A stretch of 64,000 nucleotides of DNA from positions 1-64,000 of the forward strand of contig ML679990.1 of the NCBI GenBank assembly GCA_007922225.1, read 5' to 3'. Shown here piece after piece: positions 11,331 to 22,600 of the stretch. A program made the position numbers and the translations under genes. Each line of letters begins with the position of its first letter. The stretch's first letter is position 1. The notes under the pieces are model-generated. The model saw nothing but the letters and a program-made list of their open reading frames with translations. It had not been told where the DNA came from and made no database searches. Origin of the DNA: Emydura subglobosa (Eukaryota > Chordata > Testudines > Chelidae).

Positions 11331-12620
11331 CAAAATCCATCAAGTTCTTTCCCAGCATCATTTTCAGCTGTTCTCCCTTCCCAGGTGTTCCTTTTTGCTT
11401 GGGACATAATTCCTCACTTGAGCACTGTGACGTTCCCCTCTGCAATATGGACTGGTGAATCGCTGTGTCACCCTCAATCCCCCACTCACACGCAGTCACC
11501 AGCAAGAAGATTTCTCCCAATGCAATGGGTGAATGCCTCTAGCCAGCCACTCAGGGTATTATGCAATGCTATGACCCCAGCCATGACCCCCAGTCCCAGA
11601 TGCAATCCTAGGAACTGCTGTCTTACAACGTTCAGTGCTGCCCACCGAAAACTGCAAGCTCATAAGTTTGTCAGTTTATCAAAGAAATTGATATGCACCA
11701 ATCTTGTCACTTCAAATGGAGTCCCTAATGCACTTTAAACCAAATGCACTGCTTTAGATAAAACCAACAAACAAATGTATTAAGTAAAGAAAGATTTAAA
11801 GTCAAAGAAAAATAAGTCAGATTTCATCAAGATGAAACAAAAGCCAAATGCATTCGAAACTAAGCTTAACACTTTCAGCAACCTTACATATTCAGATGGT
11901 TCTCACCACAGGCTGGCTGGTCTGCCTCCAGCCAGGCCTTCCGCTGTGATCAGCATTTCATTTGTTTGGCGGTGTTTGCAGATGGAGGTGGAAGAGAGGG
12001 AGAACTGCAAAATATCTCCCCTTTCTAATATGTCCCCCCTCTCCCCCCCCTTCAGGGTCAGGTGACAAACAGTGTCCATGCAGTTTCCTCCATGCCCAGA
12101 GTCACTGTGGTTCTTTGTGGATTCATTTGTGGATGTCTGGGCCACTCTTTTGTTCCTGGAACGCTGGGCTGGGTTGTGCTATACAAGCCCTAACAAGGTG
12201 TGAATTGCTCCTCAGCTGCATAGAGTTTTGCCTAGATCTTTCTCAAGCCATGAGCCACGTAGTTGGGAATATTACACAGTGAAGCCTCAAAACCACACAC
12301 ATGATATTGCAACAAACATATCACTATCATAGTAATGTTCAGTACACCACGAGCATTCCAAACACATCTCACATGACATACCTTGCATTAAAAAATAGAC
12401 AATTACACTATTAGGCTGAATAAAAATGAAACACAATCACACCATAAGGGTGTACGTGGGGATGCAGTGTGTCACAGGCACGAAATCAGCTTGAGTTCTA
12501 AGTCCCAGTAACAGAATTTATCCATAAATTTTATTAACTCATGAAATGCAACACGGGCAACCCCACCCCACCGCCTTTTACCTCCTATTGCAATAGACAA
12601 ACTACAAACTGTTTGTACCA
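11330..12620. other. No gene recognised
   Basis: The sequence has repeat-like composition with only short frames. I see no conserved domain, splice-consistent exon or RNA gene. Confidence 0.4.
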
Positions 12621-12623
12621 GGG

Positions 12624-12690
12624 GGCTGGACTAGATGAGCTCCTGAGGTCCCTTCCAATTCTATTCTTCTTCTTCTATGATTCTACCATC
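12624..12690 (+). repeat. CR1 LINE 3' end fragment
   Basis: GGCTGGACTAGATGAGCTCCTGAGGTCCCTTCCAATTCTAT..CTATGATTCTA is the hallmark 3' terminus of CR1, here severely 5'-truncated. Confidence 0.8.
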
Positions 12691-12720
12691 TGTCTCCTTC
12701 CTCTTAACCATTCCTCGCTG

Positions 12721-12730
12721 NNNNNNNNNN
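12721..12730. other. Assembly gap (10 N)
   Basis: Ten N bases. Frames reading through this point are not reliable. Confidence 1.
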
Positions 12731-13182
12731 CAGCCTTCTGATGGCCAATCTTCTGTCTACTGGTGGAGACCCCAAGAGGCATCCATGAAGAGATCTCCCT
12801 AGTCCAAACCTCTCCCACCCTTATTTATCCTTGTTAGCAGACAACACATCAATAAAAACACTTCTCAGGCAAGCAATTTCAAAAGGTAAGCAAGAGGTTT
12901 CTTCAGTTTACTAATTAGCCAGATGTGTTCTTGCAGAGTCCACCTGACAAACACATCCCAGAAGGCAAATATAGATAAGCTTCTTTTCTCCTAAAACACA
13001 GATCCCGGCACGGTCAATAGACGCTTCATAAGGGAGGGGCGCAGGGTCAGACAAAGGCTGAACAAGAGGCTTCCTTCCCTCCTGGCTCAGTCAGGCTAAG
13101 GCTAAGGTTTCAGGAAGGCCTCCTTTTAGGTGCTTTCAGCAATAAGTGTAACCACTGGTGTTCCAGCTGCAGGCAGTGATTG

Positions 13183-13476
13183 GGGCCTGGTCTACACTTA
13201 CCGGCAAATTAAGCAGCAGTCAACAGGAGTTACATGAGTTCCATAGAGTAGCTTGCATCACTCACGTCAACTTTGTAAATTCTCTTCTGCGCGCTGTCTC
13301 CACTATGCTGCGCTGATGGGAAATGCGTACCCATTGACACAGGGCTTCTCTTTTTTCAGAGGTGGTTTTATTACATCGACTTGCAGATCGATTGAGCAAG
13401 TCTTCACTTCTGCTTAATTGAACCAGCTAGATTGATCTGACAGCAGCGAATTTGCCACCGTCAGTGTTGACATAGC
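13183..13476. mobile_element. Harbinger-like MITE
   Basis: The left end GGGCCTGGTCTACACTTA and the degraded right end (GTTGACATAGCC) match the same terminal family as the elements at 212-450 and 60447-60723. The interior has the same GCTGCGCTGATGGG-type filler. The sequence at 13700-13880 (TGTAGACATA..) appears to be a second partial copy. Confidence 0.55.
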
Positions 13477-13879
13477 CGCAGGCATATTACTGGGCTCTGG
13501 GTTATCAAAACTCTACTCCTACAGTATAATGTGGTATGTGCTAACATAGCATATCTGTGTTGGCTACCAACACACTGTGCCTGGCTAGCCCATGGGAGTC
13601 CTTGAGGGTCATCTGTGATCAGACAAGGTCCTCTCTGCCATTGCCTGCCTCTGCAGCCTCCCTTATCTTTGGATTTGTCTGCATTTAAACCACTACACCA
13701 GCACAGCTGCAGCACTACAGTGTAGACATACAGTGCCAGGAGGGGTTATCCCATCGCTGTAGGAAATCCACTCCCCTGAGATGGGGAGAGCGAAGTCAAC
13801 AGGAGAATTGTTCTGCTGACCTAGCTGGCCACACGGGGTGTCAGGTTAGGTTAATTACATCGTTCATGTCGATTGTTCT

Positions 13880-14700
13880 CATGCCTGAGCAATATAGGTG
13901 GGTCTGTTACCCAGGGTTCCTCGACTTTTAATCTCTGTGAATCAGTATCAGGAAATAAACCAAAGGAAACACAGCGCCTCTGCCTGCTATATGGCTGGCA
14001 CGGACAAGTCACAACAAAGTGTTCTTCACTTAAAGCTTTACTTTATTGGTCTCCAGCAATTCCCATTAAATGCTTTTACCAGAAGTCACCATTTATTAGT
14101 CTTAAGCACATACAAATACAATAGGTTGTAAGAGTGCCCCAGCACCGATAGTCACCCCACAAGTCTGAGGCAGTCTTCGGGTGAATCAGTCACAGATTTC
14201 CGGACGGCCGATCCTTCCGTCTGCACTTGGAGATCTTTTCAATGTGTCCACGAAGCAATCCACCTGACTCAGCCTCGCTACCTCCCTCTTACATATCAAT
14301 CAAAGGAATGTTACTTAGCAGACCAAACAAATCAATCACTGGGCAGAAGCAGGAGTTACAGAGACGTGTCACTGAAAACAACATTGTTAAGCAAGCAGTC
14401 TTAAGCTATAAGTCTAGCAATAATTTCCCCATTGCTGCAATCCTAAAATATACCCAGACTTTCTGTATTTAACAGACATCTGCCCCAGCACATTCAGAGA
14501 GAGGACACATAAAGCCAGGCTCACTTCATGTGTTCATTGTCTAAATCCCCCTCTCCGGGTTTGCCTAGTTATGCCTACGGAGCCCTAAAAATGGCTAAAA
14601 GCAGCAAGCCAAATAATTGATATTCCATCCCAATAACTGGCAGTGGCTTAGACACCTGGCTGGTTGCTAAACTGCCCCTATTCAGGTCAGCTTAATTTTC
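13880..14700. other. Repeat-like stretch downstream of the lectin gene
   Basis: No gene is recognised. TTTATT at about 14042 could be a minus-strand AATAAA for the lectin transcript, but it lies within repeat-like sequence, so the polyadenylation site of the lectin gene is unresolved. Confidence 0.3.
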
Positions 14701-14989
14701 TTGTGTAGACCAGCCCTTAATGGGGTGCAAACTGGTTCTGGCCCTGAGAAAGCCCACCCCTGAGAATCCATTTCTAGATTCCTGCTTCTTTTGTTCTGCT
14801 TTCTGGTAATCTTCCATTACTCCCAACCCTCCCTCACCCCAGACAAGAGGAGAAAGTGTTGTCTGCCAGGCAGAGCAAACACATTTTACTACAGTATTTC
14901 GGACAGGGCGATCTGGAGGAGGCAGGGCCTGGCCCTGCCGATCAGCCCATTGCTCACAGACGGCGGGGGGCCAGCAGCCCAGCCAGGCA

Positions 14990-16602
14990 CTAGCAGAGCC
15001 AAACTTTTTCACAGATCCAGTAGTCGGTGTGGTGGCAGTCTATGTCATTCCAGCGCCCGTCAGTGTGCATGGTGCCACAGTCCTCACCATGGCTGTCATT
15101 GGGCTCCCCCGTGCTCCAGAAGCTGTGGAGAAGACAGAGCCCCATAGAGACCACAGCAGGGAGCGGAGGGTGGGGCAGGGGGCATAAAGCCTTTCATCCC
15201 ACTTACTTGAGGGTCAAAGGGGAGCCATCCACCCAGTGCCATTTTGCTTCTATTCTCTGGTCAGTCAACCCCAGCCAGTACACCCGGGACGTCACGCGGT
15301 TCTTCACCAGGAACGCCTGCAATAGACAAGAACAGACTAAGGGGGACAATGGGTGGGGGACAGGCCATGAGCTCCGCCAGCTCCAGAAAGCATGGCCTGG
15401 TGGGCAGCGTGCTGGTCTGGGACTCAAGAGACCCAAGTTTTAGTCCCAGCTCTGCCACTGACTCATGACCCTGGCCAAGACCCTGCATCTCTCTATGCTC
15501 CAATTACCCCAGCTGTATGATAGCCCAACCCCTGAGGGTGCTAGCATGATAAAGGCATTGACGAGAATGAGGTGCTCAGGTACTATGGTAAGGGGGGTCC
15601 CATAAATACCAAAGATATGTCACCCCTCAAATCCAACAGTAACTGAGGGACTTTCCTGGCTGGTGGGCAGCTGCTTCATGAAATGAGGGGGTGCAGTCTC
15701 AATCATGAGCAATAGAAGGTCTGAATGGGGATGTAGGGCCTGAGATCCCAGGGAGGTGGGGATGGATGAATGGAGGAATCATGCTCTTGGGGGATGGGGA
15801 AGAAGAGATATTGGGGTTGAAGGTGGTTTCCATGTAGGTTTGTCAGGCTGATCTCTTCAAAACAAACCAGCAGTTCCCCTCCCAACAGAAACAGTCAAAA
15901 CTCCCTGGGGAATCCTAGAAATGTCAAGCCAGAAGGGACCTCGAGTGGTCATTGAGTTAGTCCCTCTCCCTGTACCAAGGCTGCAATGGGATGTCTTTTC
16001 CCAACCTGTCCTTACAAGCTGCCAATTCAAGCTCTGCCCCCCCACCTCCCACTTATACTTTCTGGTTCTCGCAGGTTTTTCCCCCGCTATTTAGGCTTTT
16101 GGTTTTGGGTGGTTTTCTGTCACATGTCCGGGTGTCAATGACGCTGCTATTTCTCCGCTAGGAATATCAGCCCGGGGTTGTCCTCAGCGCTTATGGTGGG
16201 TTGGTTAACACGTGGCACGTTGTGGTCTGCAGACCTCTGGGGTGCTTTTGAGACCCATTTTCGCTCGTGGTTTTTGACAAATCTGGCGATCTTTAAAAAA
16301 GCCACACTTTAAGAGACAGGCACAGTTGGTTTCACTGGCTCCCAGGTCACCTGGGTCCCACCCGCTAGGAATTACCAGGATAATGTGGCTTCTGTTGCTG
16401 GGTAATTGTCCAATTCCCCTGTATGCCAAGAGAGTGGCAGGCCACTTTACCTGCTCCTCTTTGGTGTTAACAATCACTAGATGACCCGTGTACTCCAAAC
16501 AAAATGCCTTGGCATCAGCCCAGGTTTTGGTAGACTCTGAAAAGTAGTAACAACTTCTCTGGAACCATATCCAGTCCGGTGGGCACTGCCTGCAGACAGA
16601 AT
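14990..16602 (-). CDS. CLEC17A: CLEC17A lectin-domain exons (three)
   Basis: Exons at 16602-16451, 15316-15207 and 15122-14990 give the standard three-exon CRD. It starts [15 protein letters not shown] and passes through VYWLGLTD and WHWVDGSP. It ends in EPND..EDC..WNDIDC..YWICEK, with a TAG stop at 14992-14990 right after a terminal Cys. The EPN tripeptide predicts mannose/fucose/GlcNAc-type rather than galactose-type (QPD) ligands. Confidence 0.92.
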
Positions 16603-19600
16603 CTAAAAAGCAAAACCCAGAACAACCCAATTCAGGGCCAGGCAGGGAATCTGGCAGAGCCAAAAAAAGGAACCAAGAGTCCTGACTCCCAGCCCCCTAC
16701 TCTAACCTCAGCGTTCAACCCAGGCTGCAGTGTCAAAGCAATGCCCACATGGCTATTTTTAGCGTTGTGACCCGTCTGTGCCTGAAAATGCCCAGGTCAG
16801 GGCAGGCTGCGAAAGTAGAGCAGATTCTCCCAGAACTGGTGGCTAACACTGCAGTTAGATTCACCAACCAGTCACAAACAGTGCTCCTGATTCCCCACAC
16901 TGGTTCTCAGGGAGCTAAAACAAGAAGTTACACAGCCCCCTTTTTTGCATTTCAGTCTCTGGCTCCCAATCAACAACTAGGTTCTGTAAAGAGATACGGT
17001 ATTTAAAACTCTATTCCCTTTCCAGAAAGTTCTCCTGATCCCCAAAGGGTCAGCCACATTACCAGATCAATATAAGTTTGGATCTTACCCAAAATGCCAC
17101 CCTGCCAGCCATGCTTTCGTAACTAAAACTAAAGATTCATTATAAAAAGGACAGAAACAAACGAGAGAGACGTTAAATGATCGAAGCAATCAGATACATA
17201 CAACTGACTTCAAAGTCCATATATATCAGATTCTTAGCAGTACTGGAGTTTTCAGGCTTATACAATGTACATCCAGTCCCTGGATGAGTCTCCATCCTTT
17301 GTTTCACTGCTTCAGTTGTAGATGGGTTGATCGAGAGGTAGGGAGCAGGAATGAAGACAAGATGGAGGTGGTGCAGCTGCCTTTTATAGTTTCTGCCATG
17401 AGGCTTGTACGTCCTTTGTCCCAAACACAGCCCCACGGCACGTGGCACGGAAAAGCCTCAGAGGCCCCTGTCCATTGGCATTTTTCTACATGTCCTGATG
17501 ATTCATAAGGTGCAGCCCCTGGGTTCTTTCACTGGATGCATTGTACATTTGAGTTCCCTTGAGGGGCCATCGAGCAGCTTTAGCTGTCTGGGGGTGTCAC
17601 CCAGAACCACAGCAGAAGTGTGAAATTCAAATACACCAGATATATTTAGAACTCATAATACGAAGCTGATACCTGCTTATCAAACTTAGCGAACCATGAC
17701 TTTTCCATCAGTACCAGGCATGGCGCAGCCTGGACGATATGCACTGCATCTCTGTAACGTCACTGTCGGTAATATTCTGCATGGTCATTCTTATTCCACA
17801 CAGCATCAGACCCCCACACAAAATTTATGCACAAAGGGGTGTCCTTAGACACTGCTGAATACATCATATGCATTCCCCAGCCCGGACAGTGCATCTGCCG
17901 CTACATTTTCCTTCCCCTTAATATCCATTTCGTACTCCTGGAAGGCTAAATTCCATTGAAGCAGCATAGAGTTGGTTTCCGTGGCCTGATTCAGCCACAT
18001 TAGAGGTGGGCGATAGCTCAACATGGTGAAATTTCTGTTATATCAGTAGGGCCAGAGTTGCTTAACAGCTGACAGAAGGGCAAAACATTCCTTTTCAATG
18101 GCAGCATAACTTTATTCAATGGGTGTCAGTTTCTTGCTCAGATCTGTGATGGGATGTCTTTTCCCACCCTCCCCTTCTTGCATTAGCACTGCCCCCAACC
18201 CAATGTGGGAAGCATGTGCACAGCAGAAATGGCTTTTCAAAATCAGGGCTGGCCAGGACAGCGTCTTTAGACCATTCCTCTTGAATGCTTTGAAAGCCCT
18301 TTTCACAGGCCTCCGTCCATATCACCTTGCCTGGCTTTCCCTTCTTGGTAAGTCTGTAAATGGAGCAACTAGGTCGCTAAATCCCTTCACAACTCTCCTG
18401 TAGTAGCTGGCTAGGCCAATAAAAGATTGGACCTGCGTCTTTGTTTTAGGGGCAGGCCAGCTTTTTATGGCTTCTATTTCTGAGGGTTCAGGGCGGACCA
18501 ACCCACTGCCTACCCTGTATCCCAAGTATGACACCTCTGAGGCTCCCATCTTACGTTTAGAAACCTTAACTGTGAGGTTCGCCTCACTAAGCCTTTGCAA
18601 CACAAATCCCACATGGTTTAGGATAGGTGGTCTTGCAAAATATTTCACACCCCGTAAGACTTCATGTATCAGCCTCATGAATGCGGCTCGGGAATTTCGC
18701 AACCCAAAGGGTAAGACTTTGAAATCATACAGGCCAGACCCCACTATGAAAGTGGATTTTTCTCAGGCATCAGCATCTAAGGGAAATGGCCAATACCCTC
18801 GAGTTAAATCCAGCGTGTTTATGCACTTTGCTCCCCTTGGTGTATTTAGCAGATCCTCTATTCAGGGCACGGGGTCAGGGTCAGGTTGCGTGACAGCAAT
18901 GAGCTTCCTATAATCCACGCAGAACCTCATGGTTTTGTCCCATTTGGGTACAATAGCAATAGGGGACGCCCATGGGCTTTTCAATGTAGTAACTATTCCC
19001 ATGGATAACATGCTAGCCACCTCCTCCTGAATGTGGCTTTGCATTTCTCTCTTGGCTCTGTATGCCCTACTGGACGGAGACCGGTAGGTTGAATGGAGTG
19101 CATTAGTACGTCCGTCAGTCCTGGCTGCCTGGGGTGCCTCAGTACAGCTAACATTTCATCCCTTTGGGCTAGAGTTAAATCCTCTCCCATCCCGATGGTT
19201 TCCAGCTGCAATTCCCCTCCGCTCTCTGTAACCGTATCCACCAAAGGCACAGACCAATTCTCTTCCTCAGCACAGCAAATCATGTTTACACCTACCTCTG
19301 CTGGTGGGCCTTCAACATACTAATATGCACCATTTGCACATCCTTCCTGCCATGGGGTCTCTTCACATCATATGTAACGTCATTAATTCTCTCCACTACC
19401 TCATAAGATCCATTCCATAGATCTCGCCTCTTATTCTTTCTCACCGGATCTAGCACGAGCACCGTCTCCCCTATTTCAAATGCCTTTTCCCAGTGCGCCC
19501 ATCACATCACGCATTCTGAGCTCCTGACTTCTCTTATGGTTCTCCTGAACCAGATCCATCATGTCTTGCAATCTTTCTTTAAACTGTGACACACGCTCCA

Positions 19601-22600
19601 CCGTCATGTCACCCCTACATTGCCCTCCCAAGAGTCCCAAATCAGATCCAGGGGTCCCCGACCTGCCTCCTGTAAAGCAGCTCAAAGGGAGCAATCCTTG
19701 TAATGTGCGTGGTACGTTCCTGTATGCATACAGCAAATACGGCAACAAGACGTCCCAGTCATTCTTGCATCTGTCCACATACGTCTTTAGCACAGCCTTC
19801 AATGTTGCTTTTAACCTTGCCACCAAACCATCGGTCTCTGGATGGTAAGGGGCAGCTTTGAGATGCCTTGCTCCACACATCTCCCATAGCTGCTTAAATA
19901 CAATTGACATAAAAGTGGCACCAGGGTCTGACAAGATTTCCTTCGGAAAATCCACTCTGCTAAAAATAGTAAACAAAGCTGTGGCCTTAGATAAAGCTAC
20001 AGCCTCTGGGTATCTGGTGGCAAAATCCATCAACACCAGGATATACTTCTTCCATTCCTGGAAGGTTTAAGGAGGGTCTCGTAATATCCACAGACACTCT
20101 GGCAAATGACTCCCCGATCACGGGTAAAGGCTGTAGCGCTACCTTCTTAGGACCCTTAAAACTCGTGTGCTTCTGACATAAATCACAGCTTCTGCAATAC
20201 GCCCTCGCTCGCTGTGTCACACGTGTAAGGCCAACAGAAGTTTTGCTTCAGCCTGTCACGAGGTTTTTCTATGCCCAGATGTCCTGCAAAAGGACCATCA
20301 TGAGCCAACTTTAAAAACTCACTTCTATACCCCTCAGGTACCACGAGCTGCTTGCAGTTCCTACCACGAGGCTGCTTTGCCCTGTAGGGCAGAGGTCTCC
20401 AAACTGTGGGATGCACCTCCCTAGCGAGGCATGGAGGAACATTGGGGGGCACAGCAGGGCCTGGGCCAGCCCTCACAGGGGGCAGGGAGGGAGCACCACA
20501 CAGCTCTGCTCTGGCCCCGGCACCCAGCCTCAGCCCCCGGCTTCCGGCCATGGCCTTGGCTCCTGGCTGCAGCACCTGGCCTCGGTCCCCGGTGCATGGA
20601 CTCCCCAGGCCACCACAGCCCCCGAACCCCTGAGCCGTGGTGGCCCCCAGTACCCAGCCACAGCCCCCTGTCTCGGTGCCAGGCTGTGGCTGCCAGGCTC
20701 CTAGGCTGGCTCCCCCGCCGCAGCCTCTGGCCCGGCTGCGGCCATGGCTCGATGCCCAGCCACAGCACCAGCCTTGGTCCACAGCACCCAGCCTCCCAGC
20801 TCCAGCCACCGTGGACCCCAATCTCGGCCTACGGCTGCAGCCACTCAGCTCCTAGCCCGGCTGTGGCCCCCCAGCCCTCTGACCGCCAGGGCCCCCTGAA
20901 TGCTGCGGCTGGCCCCCATCCCACTCCCAGTCTTGTCCCCCGCTCTGAGCCTCAGCCCCCAACCACACCCCGCTCACAGCCCCAGCTGGGAGTGGGGCAC
21001 AGACAGGGGTAAGGGGGGAGCATGACGTAAAAAGCTTGGGGACACTGCTGCAGGGGATTCTCTGTATAGCAAGCCACCTTGCGTGAAATACCTGCCCGTT
21101 CCTTCCCCTGCTGGTGCCTAGTTCTGGGCATCGATTCTGGCCCTTTCTAACAAAATAGCCTCTTGTTGGGCCCTAACAAACCCCTTCTGAGTTTCTCTTA
21201 AATTCAGAGCCACTTCAGGCACCTCGGACCCTGCTTCAACCGGCACCATCTGAGAGAAACCCTCCTTCTGTTCACAGCTCCCCTCACCATCACAAGACAG
21301 GGTATCCATATCAGAGCCATGTTTCCTTTGTGATCTGGTTATGAAATTGACATTACTAGTTATAACTAGAATATCATTCCCAATGCAAACATCTGCCAGG
21401 AGACATTCCCTAACCCCAACACCCCTAAAATCTTCCCACTATAAATGGATTTGTGCTAAGGGCACCTTTACTGTGGACTCAGAAAGCGCCACTGGGTTCA
21501 CGCTTTGATCTGGCAAATAATCCTGCTCCCAGACTAATTCCTTTTTAACAAAGGTAACGTCTGAGGTGGAATCTCTCCATCCAGACACACAATCCCAGTG
21601 ACTCTGCCACTCTTTACGAACTCCTCCATGCCCCTCCACGTCTCCGCCCTACCATAGTTAGTGAGGTAATATTCCTCCCTCCCGTCCTGGAGCGCTAAAG
21701 TGACAGCATTAATACCGACAGCGTGCATATCTGAACACAAGGTGGCAATGTTAGCATTTATACAGCCAGTCTCTGTATTTAAAGTAACAGTATTCAAATT
21801 GATTGTGGGCTGGGGCGTTGCTGGTCTTGGGGTGTTTTTTTCCCTACGGTTTGGACAATTTGGCTTTATATGGCCAAGAATTCCACACAGGTGACATGTA
21901 GCAGGTTTTCCTCCCAGGCGAGAGGTTTTAAATGCTGGGTTTGTATAAAACCTGTGCTGAACAGAGGTTGCTTTTCCTTTGAGGCTCATGCCTCTCACAG
22001 TTCCTATTCTCTGTGAAAGCATCAGCAATTTGTGCAGCTTCCAAAACAGTATCGGCGTTTTTATCATGCACTGCTGCCCTCATCTGGTCAGGAGCTATTT
22101 CCAGGAGCTCTTCCCTAGCAAATAAATCAATAACTTTCCCAGAACTATCACAAGCCTTCGCTCCCTCAATCCACTTTTTCACATACCCAAGGGGTTTATG
22201 AGCAGTTTCAACACAGGTAACATTATCAGATAACTTAATATTTCTAAATTTCAGCCTATAAAACTCAGGAGTAATTTTAAACCTTTGCAATACAGTTTCT
22301 TTAAACTTTACATAATGTAATGCATTGTCTAATTCCATTTCATTAAATACCTTCCCTGCTCTTCCAGTCAGTCTGGTGAGGAGAACAGGCATTTTTCCCT
22401 CATCAGGAATTCGATGCATATTGCAGAGTCTTTCACTCGTAGACGGAAATTCCTCAACCTCTTCATCATCTTTGTAAATGGGACAAATCCTTTCCAAAGC
22501 TTTGACGGTGAGAAGAGAAGAACTTACAGGTAGTGGTGGCCCTTTTTTCTCTTCCAGGATCTGGAGTTGGATTCTGGTTGCTTCCCTCTGTCTTTGATGA

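Noticed and set aside
16205..16450. Extension of the lectin exon to the left as one long frame (16663..16205)
   Set aside because: A clear GT donor follows GAGCAG at 16451, and the next CRD exon joins in phase. The extra codons are intron.
20183..21012. Long frames of up to 212 codons on both strands
   Set aside because: Most of the length is the GC-rich interior of the hAT-like element. Only the last part of the minus frame is real Gypsy integrase sequence.
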